This document shows positions 1-9,678 of a stretch of 64,000 nucleotides of DNA, piece after piece. The stretch's first letter is position 1, and each line of letters opens with the position of its first letter. Location: the NCBI GenBank assembly GCA_051252455.1, contig JBPOFM010000006.1:124001-188000 (forward strand), read 5' to 3'. Source of the stretch: JBPOFM01 sp051252455 (lineage in GTDB: Bacteria; Bacteroidota; Bacteroidia; Flavobacteriales; Flavobacteriaceae). The position numbers were made by a program, and so were the translations under genes. A model generated the notes under the pieces. The model made no database searches, was not told the origin of the DNA, and saw only the letters and a program-made list of their open reading frames with translations.

Positions 1-836
1 TTCAAAACCCGCTTTTGGGCGTTGGTCAATTTAAAGGGTAAGTGCTCCTTGAAAAATGTATTAAAATGATCGCCGACATGTTCGAAATTGAAGCCTTTAA
101 TTTTTGATTTATGGATCAAATTTTTGATGATTAGTTGTAATTGAATGTAAAATAATTCTTCAAATTTTAATCGAAATTGAGCCTTCGCTAATAGCTCTTG
201 GTTTTCCGGAAAATGAATGTTGAAAAGCGCCTTGCTTTTTGAAATTAATTTCAATTCTGAAATTAAATTTTCAGACAGTGTTTCTTCAAAACGCCCTTTC
301 GTTTCCATAAACAATTGTTGCATGATTTTATTGACAACCCTGTTTGTGATTCCCTTATTCGATAACTTTTCGGTTGAAGGGTAGATAGGTTGCATGGCAG
401 AACGAAGGTTCTTTTCGTGTTCTTCCTGTAGCTCCAAATCGGGATGAGGCATGTTAAAAACGCCATTAAACCAATTGATTTTGCCAAAAATCACATAGGG
501 TTTGTGTAATTTGATGCTTTCACGAATCCATTTTTGCCCTCGGAACCAAACAAGTTCCATATAACCTGTATCGTCCTTAAATGTGGCGACAAGTCGTTTG
601 CCTCTGCCTGAACCAACTTCCTTAAATCCTGTAATTTCGCCAATAACTTGAACATCAGCGCTGTTTTGTTGTAGCTCCTTGATTTTGTAATATCTCGTTT
701 TGTCTATATAACGATTCGGAAAGAGGTTGATCAAATCTTGGTAAGTGTGAATACCAAGCTCACTTCGGAGCAAATCAGCACGATTAGGCCCGACACCTTT
801 GAGATAATCGATAGGTGTTTGGAGATTGGTTTTCAT
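1..836 (-). CDS. recG: ATP-dependent DNA helicase RecG, N-terminal part (cut by window edge)
   Basis: RecG remodels stalled replication forks and branched DNA in the cytoplasm. The reverse strand reads open for 278 codons from ATG at 836 to the window edge, with no stop. The protein begins with a helix-hairpin-like segment (YLKGVGPNRADLL, about residues 11-23) and then an OB-fold wedge domain at about 62-110 containing VIGEITGFKEVGSG and MELVWFRGQKWI, which is typical of RecG. The helicase motor would lie to the left of position 1 and is not seen, so the assignment rests on the wedge domain and start region. It is transcribed divergently from the aminopeptidase gene, with an 81-bp gap between them. 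Confidence 0.9.
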   Translation of the reverse strand, partial: MKTNLQTPIDYLKGVGPNRADLLRSELGIHTYQDLINLFPNRYIDKTRYYKIKELQQNSADVQVIGEITGFKEVGSGRGKRLVATFKDDTGYMELVWFRGQKWIRESIKLHKPYVIFGKINWFNGVFNMPHPDLELQEEHEKNLRSAMQPIYPSTEKLSNKGITNRVVNKIMQQLFMETKGRFEETLSENLISELKLISKSKALFNIHFPENQELLAKAQFRLKFEELFYIQLQLIIKNLIHKSKIKGFNFEHVGDHFNTFFKEHLPFKLTNAQKRVL

Positions 837-917
837 ATGGACGAATATAATTCTTATACTTCAAAGATGAAACCTGATTTTTTTCTTATTTTGGTCTAAT
901 CAATCCTCGGCCTCGCT

Positions 918-2924
918 ATGCGCATCATTTTTTCGATACTTTTTATGTTTTTTGGCAGATTTGTTTTTTCGCAACAGGCGGACTATGTGGATTTTATTTC
1001 TATAAAAGCTGATATTGAATTGAGGAATTCGAGTACAGTTTCAGGTTTTGTTGAGGTTAGGTTTAAAATTAAGAAAGATACGGACTCGGTTTTCTTGAAT
1101 GCAGTAGATATGGAATTTAAGAGAGTTGAGTTGGTAAGTAATAAAGATGGTTTATTGCAACATGGTGCTTATCAGAATGATGGTAAAAAAATTACATTGC
1201 TTCATGATTTTAAAAACAATGACAATTGTTTTTTGAGATTCTTCTTCTCTGCAAAACCGAAAAAGGCTCTCTATTTTATTGATAATCAAATCTGGACCCA
1301 GGGTCAGGGCAAATACACAAGTAATTGGTTGCCAAGCATTGATGACGTGAATGACAAGATAGAGTTTGATCTTACGGTTAAGTATGAACCCGGTTTGGAG
1401 GTGATTTCGAATGGAGTTCTGGAGAAGAAAGAACAAAAATTGGTCATCAATGATTCTATTGTAGAATGGCATTACAATATGAATAGGCCCATGAGCAGCT
1501 ATCTCGTTGCGCTGGCCATTGGAAACTACAGCAAAAAAACAGAAACCTCCAACAGTGGCATTCCATTGGAATATTACTATTATCCAGAAGATTCGGCTAA
1601 AGTGGAGTCAACTTATCGCTACAGTAAGCAAATGTTCGATTTTCTGGAAGACGAAATTGGTGCGCCATATCCATGGGAAGTTTATAAGCAAGTACCGGTA
1701 AAGGATTTTCTGTATTCAGGGATGGAAAACACGAGTTTAACGATTTTTTCAGATGCTTTGGTAATCGATTCTATCGGGTTTAATGATAAAAACTATGTCA
1801 ACGTCAACGCTCACGAGTTAGCGCATCAATGGTTTGGCAATTTAGTAACAGCGACGAGTGGTTCGCATCATTGGCTTCAGGAGGGTTTTGCAACCTACTA
1901 CGCACTTTTGGCGGAACGTGATGTTTTTGGTGAAGATTACTATGATTGGCAACTCTATGAGTATGCGCAGCAATTGTTGGCGCAGGAAAAAGCTGGAGAG
2001 AGCACCTCATTGCTAGATCCAAAATCCAGTAGTTTGACATTCTACCAAAAGGGTTGCTGGGCTTTGCATAGTTTGAAGGAGCAGGTCGGTGAGGAAGCTT
2101 TTAAACATGCAGTTCGAAATTATTTGTTGAAATTTGAATATAAAAATGTCGAAACTAGTGATTTTATAACAGAAGTTGAGCAAACAAGCGGTCAGGATTT
2201 AAGCCAATTCGTGAAAATTTGGTTAGAAAACGTTGAACTTCCACAAGACGCGATGGTCAAAAGTCTTCGCAAGTCACAATTCATTCAGGAGTATGAAATG
2301 GTAGATTGTGATCCTTACACTTCAAAATGCAGTGATTATCTCGCTTCTGACCTATCGGATAAGGCAAAGGCAAAAGTGGTGTCGCAAATTCCAAGGCACA
2401 TCACAAACGATGATTTCAGAAACAGTTGGGAGGTGCGACAGGCAATTGCTCAAAATGTGACCGAAATACCGTTAAATCTTAAAAAAAACTACGAATCACT
2501 GTTGAAAGACGCATCCTATGTTACGATTGAAGCAGCTCTTTATAATCTTTGGGTCAATTTTCCTGAAGAAAGGGTCAGCTACTTAAATCAAACGAAATCC
2601 ATTTATGGTTTCAGCGATTATAATGTCAGATTGCTATGGTTGGCTTTGAATTTGAATACCTTGGAATATCAATCGGAGCAGAAACAGATCGTTCTTGATG
2701 AATTGAAAAGTTACACGGATGACAAATACGGATTTGAACTTCGTATGAATGCATTCAACTATCTCAAATTAATAAATGGTTTTGATGAAGTGGCCATTGT
2801 AAACTTGGCGGGCGCAACGAAGCATCATAATTGGCGCTTTCAGCAATTTGCCAAATACTTATTGGAAGAACTTGGTCAAAATGAAGCGTATAGGTCGATA
2901 ATCGATAAGTCAATCAAGTATTAA
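918..2924 (+). CDS. M1 family zinc aminopeptidase, secreted
   Basis: Predicted zinc metallopeptidase that removes N-terminal residues from peptides. Residues 1-19 form a signal peptide ending at FVFSQQ, so it acts in the periplasm or at the surface. The N-terminal saddle domain is followed by the exopeptidase motif GMEN (268-271) and the zinc site HELAH (299-303), with the third ligand E322 in WLQEGFATY; this is the exact HExxH-x18-E spacing of M1 gluzincins. The C-terminal half is a helical domain. At 668 aa it is in the range of bacteroidete M1 enzymes. No T9SS tail is present. The patatin gene begins 32 bp downstream, so the two are probably cotranscribed. Substrate preference cannot be read from sequence. 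Confidence 0.93.
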   Translation: MRIIFSILFMFFGRFVFSQQADYVDFISIKADIELRNSSTVSGFVEVRFKIKKDTDSVFLNAVDMEFKRVELVSNKDGLLQHGAYQNDGKKITLLHDFKNNDNCFLRFFFSAKPKKALYFIDNQIWTQGQGKYTSNWLPSIDDVNDKIEFDLTVKYEPGLEVISNGVLEKKEQKLVINDSIVEWHYNMNRPMSSYLVALAIGNYSKKTETSNSGIPLEYYYYPEDSAKVESTYRYSKQMFDFLEDEIGAPYPWEVYKQVPVKDFLYSGMENTSLTIFSDALVIDSIGFNDKNYVNVNAHELAHQWFGNLVTATSGSHHWLQEGFATYYALLAERDVFGEDYYDWQLYEYAQQLLAQEKAGESTSLLDPKSSSLTFYQKGCWALHSLKEQVGEEAFKHAVRNYLLKFEYKNVETSDFITEVEQTSGQDLSQFVKIWLENVELPQDAMVKSLRKSQFIQEYEMVDCDPYTSKCSDYLASDLSDKAKAKVVSQIPRHITNDDFRNSWEVRQAIAQNVTEIPLNLKKNYESLLKDASYVTIEAALYNLWVNFPEERVSYLNQTKSIYGFSDYNVRLLWLALNLNTLEYQSEQKQIVLDELKSYTDDKYGFELRMNAFNYLKLINGFDEVAIVNLAGATKHHNWRFQQFAKYLLEELGQNEAYRSIIDKSIKY

Positions 2925-2956
2925 GATATTTCCAAATAGCAAACAAGAAGCAATCA

Positions 2957-3868
2957 ATGAGAGCATTAGTCATATCAGGAGGAGGGAGCAAAGGTGCCTT
3001 TGCTGGTGGAGTGGCGCAATATCTTATAGAGAATAAAAAATTGGAATACGATATTTTTATTGGAACGTCCACTGGGAGTTTGCTGGTGTCGCATTTGGCC
3101 TTAAAAAAAGTAAAGGAAATTAAGGATATCTATACGAGTGTTACTCAAGATTCAATTTTCAGTGTGTGTCCGTTCAATGTGAAGAAGAAAAATGGCATAG
3201 AAACCATTGGAATTCATCATTTTAACGTGCTACGCAATATCATGCGAGGAAGCAAGACCTTTGGGGAAAGCTACAATCTAAAAAAACTCATTAGAGAACA
3301 TGTGTCACAGGAAGGTTTTAAAGCGCTGCAAAATTTGAAAGCAGATGTGGTCGTGACGGTTTCAAACCTCTCTTTGAATCAAGTGGAATATAAGTCTGTC
3401 AAGGATTTTGATTATGATGAATTTTGCGAATGGGTCTGGATTTCATGTAATTACACCCCATTCATGTCTTTGGTTAAAAAAAATGGCTGTGAGTATGCCG
3501 ATGGAGGCTTGGGGTCTATGGTGCCCATTGAGGAGGCTATCAAGAGAGGCGCAACGACTGTTGACGCCATCATACTTCAAACAGAAACTACCACATTTAA
3601 TAGAATGCCATCGCTAAATGCATTTTCTCTACTGACCAATATGTTTGCATATATGCTCGATCGTATTGAAAGTCAAAATATTAGAATAGGTAAATTCGTC
3701 GCTACTAATCAAAACGCCATTATCAATTTTTATTATACTCCCACAGTTCTGACCACAAATTCATTAATTTTCGAAAAAGAAAAAATGACCCAATGGTGGC
3801 AAAGTGGTTTTAACTTTGCTAAATTTAAGGACGACGAGACCAGTCCATTGGAAGAAATGGTGGAATGA
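2957..3868 (+). CDS. Patatin-like phospholipase
   Basis: Predicted serine acyl hydrolase of the patatin family, acting on phospholipids or other acyl esters with a Ser-Asp dyad. The N-terminus carries the oxyanion loop GGGSKGAF (8-15), the nucleophile elbow GTSTG (36-40, Ser38) and the aspartate in ADGGLG (Asp182), all in family order. There is no signal peptide, so it is probably cytosolic or membrane-peripheral. It follows the aminopeptidase gene by 32 bp on the same strand. It ends 10 bp before the stop of a convergent gene. The family is certain; the natural lipid substrate is not known. Confidence 0.92.
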   Translation: MRALVISGGGSKGAFAGGVAQYLIENKKLEYDIFIGTSTGSLLVSHLALKKVKEIKDIYTSVTQDSIFSVCPFNVKKKNGIETIGIHHFNVLRNIMRGSKTFGESYNLKKLIREHVSQEGFKALQNLKADVVVTVSNLSLNQVEYKSVKDFDYDEFCEWVWISCNYTPFMSLVKKNGCEYADGGLGSMVPIEEAIKRGATTVDAIILQTETTTFNRMPSLNAFSLLTNMFAYMLDRIESQNIRIGKFVATNQNAIINFYYTPTVLTTNSLIFEKEKMTQWWQSGFNFAKFKDDETSPLEEMVE

Positions 3869-3878
3869 ATACTCGGAT

Positions 3879-4400
3879 TTACCACATATCACTGACTTCT
3901 TGTTTTATATAAGATAAGGCGGCGTCACTAGGCGCTCTTTTCTCCATCATTTCGGTTAAAACTACTTCACGAAGTTTGTTGGCAGTGTCTGTTTTTTCCA
4001 GTAAACTTGCTTTTCTAATTAATTGAATTGTTGCATTCTTAGCAGCGGTAATGATGTTCCAACAATCATCGGTTATATAGATTTGCTGCGATAAATTATG
4101 CTCCAACTCTTGTTCAATGCTTGCTATAAGTAATGATTCGTAATCTTCTTTATTTGAAGATAATGGCGTTACTCTAATTAATAATTTTGAAGGTGTAATA
4201 CGCTCTAAAAAAATAGCCATACGTTCGTAAGCCTGCAGGCGCAATGGCATGGCGTTAACTTGCAAGTCTTTTTGCAATAAAAACCGTCTTCGGCCATCTT
4301 CGTTTTTAGTGTGCTCTTTAAAAAAATAGTAAGCAACCAATCCCGTAACTAACGCAGGAAGTGTAAATAATAATAAATCAATAATTCTTTCAGGGTTCAT
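3879..4400 (-). CDS. Conserved membrane-anchored protein of unknown function
   Basis: A 173-aa protein with one N-terminal membrane segment (about residues 8-27, LLLFTLPALVTGLVAYYFF) followed by a basic stretch (EHTKNEDGRRRF) and a mostly helical, soluble domain. This topology puts the body in the cytoplasm. I recall similar short proteins (RRRFLLQK..LPLRLQAYERM-type sequence) as conserved in Flavobacteriaceae with only a DUF name, so no function is given. It stands alone, convergent with the patatin gene, and its 5' side faces a 266-bp spacer shared with the divergent AsmA-like gene. Confidence 0.75.
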   Translation of the reverse strand: MNPERIIDLLLFTLPALVTGLVAYYFFKEHTKNEDGRRRFLLQKDLQVNAMPLRLQAYERMAIFLERITPSKLLIRVTPLSSNKEDYESLLIASIEQELEHNLSQQIYITDDCWNIITAAKNATIQLIRKASLLEKTDTANKLREVVLTEMMEKRAPSDAALSYIKQEVSDMW

Positions 4401-4666
4401 GAGGTGAAATTTAATTCGTCAAACTTAATGTCTTTTTGTAAACTTTACAAAGTAATTTAGGATTTGCTAGGGAATGTCTGTTGTACATCGTTCATTAGAC
4501 TTTAAATCATGCTGTTAGCTATTTTTGTGGTCACAACATGCGATAATGTTCCACCTCTATTTTCCATGATCGAACGTTTGTGATCGAGTTAAGATATAGT
4601 TTAAAACGGTCAATTTTCGATAGTTATTTTAAAATTATTTCATTTAAAAAAATATATCTTTAAACA

Positions 4667-6235
4667 ATGAGCAAACCGATAAAAATCATCTTAATTGTTG
4701 TGGCATCTATCTTAATTCTAGGGGTAGTGGGCGCATTAGTTGTAGATTCAATTGTCAAATCGAAAGTTGTAAATTATCTCAACAATCAATTACCTGAAAA
4801 TGTAGAATTGTCTTATGAATCCATCGAAGTGAGTACTTGGAGCGGAAGAGTGGTGTTGGTGTCGCCAAAAATCAAAAATATCGGCAAATCAACAGGGAAG
4901 TTAAATGCAAAATTGGATTTGGATTCGTTGGTAGTGGACGGGTTTGGGTATTGGGATTATCTTATGAATGATAAAATTTCGGTGGAAAGCATAGAGTTTC
5001 GTCAGCCAAATTTAATCTATTATCACAATCCTCTGGTGAGTAAGAGCGAATACAAATATTCAAAACTAGAAAAATTAAAGCAAGATATTTCAATACAGAG
5101 GATTAACATCCAGAAGGGAGAAGTTTCGGTTAGAAATCTTGAATCCGATTCGCTGATGCTTAAAACGGAAAATTTCACGGCAAATGTTATGGGTATTCAA
5201 CTTAATGAGAAATCCGTCAAGCAAAGGATTCCCTTCGCATTTAGCGACTATAACGTGCATTTTAACAACCTTTTCTATCAAATGAGTCCTTATGAGAATC
5301 TTGAGATTTCTACTTCGAAATTAACTAAAGGTAATTCTAAATTTGACGGATTGAAATTATATACTAAATATTCAAAATCTCAATTTGACAGAATGATTCC
5401 TTATGAGCGTGATCATTTCGATATTACTATTAATTCTGTTGAGTTGAATGACCAGGATTTTGGATATGAGCAGGACTCGGTCTTTTATTTCAAATCACCT
5501 AGTCTAATAATCGAAAAATCTAGAATGAACATTTACAGGAATAAATTAATTGCAGATGACACGACAATTAAATCATTGTATAGTAAGATGTTGCGTAATC
5601 TTAAGTTCAATCTTACTTTAAATGAGATTTTATTGAAAAATGCGACAATTAACTATTCAGAAAAAGTAAAGGCAGAGAATACTGCCGGGACCATTTCATT
5701 TTCCAAACTTAATGCGAAGATCAAAAATTTAAGCAATACTTACAGTGGTTCTGAAAAAACGACACTTGACATCGATGCCATTTTTATGAAATCTACGCCG
5801 ATAAATGTCAATTGGTATTTCGATGTTAACAATGTCAATGATCATTTCATTTTCAAAGCTGATATTGGGAGATTGCCTGCAAAGGATTTAAACCCGTTTG
5901 CGCAACCCAATCTGAAGGTTAAATTTGAAGGTGAACTATTAAAAACGTATTTTACAATTGATGGAAATGCACAGGACGCTAATGTTGATTTACGAATCAA
6001 TTACGATAATTTCAAGGTGGTCATTCTGCAAAAAGATGGAAAAGAAAAAAACAATTTTCTGTCTGCCGTTGCAAACCTGTTCATAAAAAAGGATAGTGGT
6101 AATGAATCTGATCATTATAGAGAGGGCTATAAAAATAATGTGGAGCGCGATAAAACCAAGTCGGTTTTCAACTTTATTTGGTTGAATGCTAGTGCTGGTT
6201 TATTGAATGCGTTGACGGGAGATGGCAAGAAATAG
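4667..6235 (+). CDS. AsmA/DUF748-like inner-membrane protein
   Basis: A 522-aa protein with one N-terminal membrane helix (about residues 5-27) and a long beta-rich periplasmic body full of alternating hydrophobic residues and short N/D-rich turns, e.g. SYESIEVSTWSGRVVL near residue 45. This layout is that of AsmA/DUF748-type proteins, many of which act in lipid traffic between the two membranes. The C-terminus is basic and ends close to the helicase gene. A TATCTTTA box at 4655-4662 resembles a promoter -7 element but sits only 4 nt before the ATG, so it would make a nearly leaderless mRNA or is not used. Function is inferred from fold class only. Confidence 0.6.
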   Translation: MSKPIKIILIVVASILILGVVGALVVDSIVKSKVVNYLNNQLPENVELSYESIEVSTWSGRVVLVSPKIKNIGKSTGKLNAKLDLDSLVVDGFGYWDYLMNDKISVESIEFRQPNLIYYHNPLVSKSEYKYSKLEKLKQDISIQRINIQKGEVSVRNLESDSLMLKTENFTANVMGIQLNEKSVKQRIPFAFSDYNVHFNNLFYQMSPYENLEISTSKLTKGNSKFDGLKLYTKYSKSQFDRMIPYERDHFDITINSVELNDQDFGYEQDSVFYFKSPSLIIEKSRMNIYRNKLIADDTTIKSLYSKMLRNLKFNLTLNEILLKNATINYSEKVKAENTAGTISFSKLNAKIKNLSNTYSGSEKTTLDIDAIFMKSTPINVNWYFDVNNVNDHFIFKADIGRLPAKDLNPFAQPNLKVKFEGELLKTYFTIDGNAQDANVDLRINYDNFKVVILQKDGKEKNNFLSAVANLFIKKDSGNESDHYREGYKNNVERDKTKSVFNFIWLNASAGLLNALTGDGKK

Positions 6236-6333
6236 AACTGCTTGATTCTTGAAATTGTTTATAATTATTCACAAAATTCCCTCACAAAAACCATCACTTT
6301 GGTTAATTTCACCAACTGAAAATTTTAGACATT

Positions 6334-8649
6334 TTGGAAACCTATTTAAGTCAATTAAACGAAGCACAATTAGCACCAACCATACAGAAAGACGGCCCAA
6401 TGATTATTATTGCTGGCGCAGGTTCTGGTAAAACACGTGTATTGACCTTTCGCATTGCTTATTTGATGAGTGAAGGCGTCGATCCTTTTAATATTTTGGC
6501 GTTGACCTTTACCAACAAGGCTGCTAAAGAAATGAAATCTAGAATTTCAAGTATTGTTGGCCAAAGTGAAGCAAAAAACCTTTGGATGGGAACATTTCAC
6601 TCGGTTTTTGCAAAAATATTGCGTTTTGAGGCCGATAAACTCGGTTATCCTAGCAATTTTACGATTTATGATACACAAGATTCACAACGCCTTATTTCTT
6701 CCATTATAAAAGAAATGAATCTTGATAAAGACGTTTACAAATACAAGCAAATCTATTCGCGAATTTCTAGCTATAAAAACAGTTTAATTACAGTCAAAGC
6801 TTATTTTCAAAACCCTGAACTCATTGAAGCCGATGCCATGGCAAAGCGACCTCGTTTGGGTGAGATCTACAAAAATTATGTAGACCGTTGTTTTAAGGCT
6901 GGCGCCATGGATTTTGATGATTTATTATTAAAGACCAATGAGTTGCTAACGCGTTATCCAGATGTGTTGGCGAAATATCAAAATCGTTTTCGATATATTC
7001 TTGTGGATGAGTATCAGGATACCAATCATTCGCAATATTTGATTGTGAGAGCCTTATCTGATAAGTTCCAGAATATTTGTGTTGTAGGTGATGATGCGCA
7101 GAGTATATATGCGTTTCGTGGGGCGAACATTAATAACATCCTCAATTTTCAGCGTGATTATGATGATGTAAAGGTCTATCGACTGGAACAAAATTATCGC
7201 TCTACGAAAAACATCGTTAATGCAGCCAATTCAGTCATCGACAAGAATAAGACCAAGCTTGATAAAATTGTTTGGACTGCCAATGATGAAGGTACTAAAA
7301 TAAAGGTCAACCGATTGATGACAGATGGTGACGAGGGTCGTTACGTGGCGAGTTCTATTTTTGAAAACAAAATGCAGAACCAGATGAAACACTCTGATTT
7401 TGCGATCCTTTATCGAACAAATGCCCAATCGCGAGCGATGGAAGATGCGCTTCGCAAGCGTAGTATTCCTTACAGAATATACGGTGGGTTATCTTTTTAC
7501 CAAAGAAAAGAAATAAAGGACGTGTTGTCTTATTTGCGGTTGGTACTAAACCCTGCCGATGAGGAAGCATTAAAGCGTGTGATTAATTTTCCGGGACGAG
7601 GCATTGGTCAAACCACCATCGATCGCTTGATTGTGGCTGCCAATAGTTATGATAAATCCATTTTTGAGGTGATGAAACACATTGGGAAACTGGATATCAA
7701 TATTAATTCTGGTACGAAAACAAAGTTGCAGAATTTTGTAACGATGATTGAGAGTTTTCAGGTTATGAACCAAACAGCCAATGCCTTTGAGCTTGCTGAT
7801 CAGGTGACCAAGGTTACAGGGATTATTAGAGAATATAACAATGATGGCACTCCGGAAGGTGTAGCCAAGATGGAAAATATTGAGGAGTTGCTCAATGGTA
7901 TTAAGGATTTTGTAGATGGACAAGAAGAATTAGCGGACGCTACTGGAAGCATTGCGGAATTTATGGAAGATGTGGCCTTGGCGACCGATGCGGACAATGA
8001 TAAGGGCGATACCGACAGAGTTGCTTTGATGACCATTCATTTAGCAAAAGGATTGGAGTTTCCGTATGTGTATATAGTTGGAATGGAGGAAGATTTATTC
8101 CCAAGTGCCATGAGCATGAATACCAGAAGCGAATTGGAAGAAGAGCGTCGTTTGTTTTATGTAGCACTCACGCGAGCTGAAAAACAAGCTTATTTAACCT
8201 ACGTCATGTCACGTTATCGCTGGGGAAAATTGATTGATGCCGAACCCAGTCGTTTCATTGAGGAAATCGATGATGAATTTCTAGAGATCTTAACACCAAT
8301 TGACGATAGACGCTTCAACCCCATGTTAAATCCTGACATATTTGGAGATGTTGAACCGAATCAAATTCGTTTTAAAAAACCCATCAAACGAAAATCGGAA
8401 GAAAAACCGCCTAAATTCATTCCACCGGCCAAATTAAAACCAATAGGGAAATCTGTAGGTAGTCCAAATGTCAACTTATTTGACGGGAAGCTCGCCGTAG
8501 GTAATGTGGTAGAACACATGCGATTTGGCAAAGGAGAAGTTCTCAAAATAGAAGGTGATGGTGCTGACACCAAGGCGGAAATCAATTTTGAGCATGGAGG
8601 TGTTAAAAAGTTATTGCTCCGTTTTGCGAAGCTGGATGTTTTGGGTTAA
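6334..8649 (+). CDS. UvrD/PcrA-type superfamily 1 DNA helicase
   Basis: 3'-5' DNA helicase used in repair and replication-conflict handling. Motif I is GAGSGKT (28-34), motif Ia is TFTNKAAKEM, motif II is VDEYQDTN, motif III is GDDAQSIYAFRG, motif IV/V includes TIHLAKGLEFPYV and motif VI is EERRLFYVALTRA; all are intact and in order. The last 50 residues (FGKGEVLKIEGDG to the end) match the small Tudor-like C-terminal domain that binds RNA polymerase in PcrA/UvrD. Length 771 aa is normal. The start is TTG at 6334: no in-frame ATG precedes Walker A at a sensible distance, and the QLNEAQLAP segment is the usual N-terminus. Monocistronic; a 7-bp tandem array follows the stop. Confidence 0.95.
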   Translation: METYLSQLNEAQLAPTIQKDGPMIIIAGAGSGKTRVLTFRIAYLMSEGVDPFNILALTFTNKAAKEMKSRISSIVGQSEAKNLWMGTFHSVFAKILRFEADKLGYPSNFTIYDTQDSQRLISSIIKEMNLDKDVYKYKQIYSRISSYKNSLITVKAYFQNPELIEADAMAKRPRLGEIYKNYVDRCFKAGAMDFDDLLLKTNELLTRYPDVLAKYQNRFRYILVDEYQDTNHSQYLIVRALSDKFQNICVVGDDAQSIYAFRGANINNILNFQRDYDDVKVYRLEQNYRSTKNIVNAANSVIDKNKTKLDKIVWTANDEGTKIKVNRLMTDGDEGRYVASSIFENKMQNQMKHSDFAILYRTNAQSRAMEDALRKRSIPYRIYGGLSFYQRKEIKDVLSYLRLVLNPADEEALKRVINFPGRGIGQTTIDRLIVAANSYDKSIFEVMKHIGKLDININSGTKTKLQNFVTMIESFQVMNQTANAFELADQVTKVTGIIREYNNDGTPEGVAKMENIEELLNGIKDFVDGQEELADATGSIAEFMEDVALATDADNDKGDTDRVALMTIHLAKGLEFPYVYIVGMEEDLFPSAMSMNTRSELEEERRLFYVALTRAEKQAYLTYVMSRYRWGKLIDAEPSRFIEEIDDEFLEILTPIDDRRFNPMLNPDIFGDVEPNQIRFKKPIKRKSEEKPPKFIPPAKLKPIGKSVGSPNVNLFDGKLAVGNVVEHMRFGKGEVLKIEGDGADTKAEINFEHGGVKKLLLRFAKLDVLG

Positions 8650-8721
8650 ATATTCAGTATCAAAATCCAATGCTTTTAAATTATGATTTTATGGATAATT
8701 GGAAATAGAATTTTTAAATTT

Positions 8722-8778
8722 CATTATTCATTATTCATTATTCATTATTCATTATTCATTATTCATTATTCATTATTC
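8722..8778. repeat. Perfect 7-bp tandem repeat (CATTATT)n, about 8 copies
   Basis: Eight uninterrupted copies of CATTATT lie between the converging helicase and esterase genes. On the reverse strand the array supplies the last sense codon (GAA) and the TAA stop (8773-8775) of the esterase lipoprotein, so the repeat has grown into, or was captured by, the reading frame. Each strand reads open or stops early depending on phase. This is the purest of several heptamer arrays in the window. Confidence 0.97.
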
Positions 8779-9630
8779 AAGATGCGTTTGTGTGAATGTT
8801 TTTAATTTAATCCACGTATCCAGTAATTCCAATCCAACCCATCCATGACCTGCGTCTGGATACAAGGTAAATTCATTGGTCACTCCAAGTTCATTCAATT
8901 TGTCTCGCATATCTGTGCCTTGCGTTGTTGGAATCAAAGGATCTTGACCACCATAAAATAAAATAGTTGGCGGAGCAGCAGCTGTCACTTGATGGTATGG
9001 ACTCACCTCTTCGAGAAATTCTGTGGAGGCATCAACGCCATATAAATCCATAAAAGTTCGAATTACAGGATCTGTGCTGCTAAGATATGCTGGATCTGTA
9101 AAGTTTGTTGGTCCTACAACACTGCCGACCATTTTTACATTGCTTTGCGTATCAAAAGCGTAACTCCATAGAAGAGATAAATGTGCTCCTGCGCTGACGC
9201 CAACAAAACCATAATCATCAGAAAATACAAATTCATCGTCGACGGATTTCAGATAATTGACAACCGAAGTGATATCGTTGATTTGCATTGGGTAAGGACC
9301 GTTATTGGCATCCGCTAAACGATAATTCATGTTCACAATCGCAACATTGGGTAAATCTTGTCGGATGATATCCCTAAATCCGTTCATATCGGCTTTGTCG
9401 CCACTGGACCAACCGCCACCATGTATGAGAATCATCACTTTTGTGTCTATGCTACGATTTGCAGGAAGGTATAAATCAAACGTTTGATCACTATCTTCAC
9501 CATAAGAAATGTTCAATTCTTCATAATATTCTAATACATTCAATTGTTGGCCGCTATTGTCTTCGGTATCACTACATGATGTGAGCACAAAGAGTATCGA
9601 GAAAAGGAAAAGGAATTTTAGTGCTTTCAT
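8773..9630 (-). CDS. Alpha/beta hydrolase (carboxylesterase-like) lipoprotein
   Basis: Predicted esterase of the BD-FAE/HSL-like alpha/beta hydrolase group, exported and lipid-anchored. The start is ATG at 9630; the open frame runs further upstream but that part overlaps the divergent gene and lacks a signal. From 9630 the protein has a lipoprotein signal with lipobox LTSC (Cys19), the oxyanion motif HGGGW (70-74), nucleophile elbow GVSAG (144-148, Ser146), GGQDPLIP carrying the likely Asp, and AGHGW carrying the His near the C-terminus. At 285 aa it is complete. The last codon and stop lie inside a 7-bp tandem array. Substrate unknown; short-chain or sugar acetyl esters are plausible. Confidence 0.88.
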   Translation of the reverse strand: MKALKFLFLFSILFVLTSCSDTEDNSGQQLNVLEYYEELNISYGEDSDQTFDLYLPANRSIDTKVMILIHGGGWSSGDKADMNGFRDIIRQDLPNVAIVNMNYRLADANNGPYPMQINDITSVVNYLKSVDDEFVFSDDYGFVGVSAGAHLSLLWSYAFDTQSNVKMVGSVVGPTNFTDPAYLSSTDPVIRTFMDLYGVDASTEFLEEVSPYHQVTAAAPPTILFYGGQDPLIPTTQGTDMRDKLNELGVTNEFTLYPDAGHGWVGLELLDTWIKLKTFTQTHLE

Positions 9631-9678
9631 AACAAAAATATTATTTACATTGTAAACGTATTGATGAAGGTACTTATT

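Noticed and set aside
4401..4666. Small RNA in the 266-bp spacer
   Set aside because: No stem followed by a T run and no full promoter was found.
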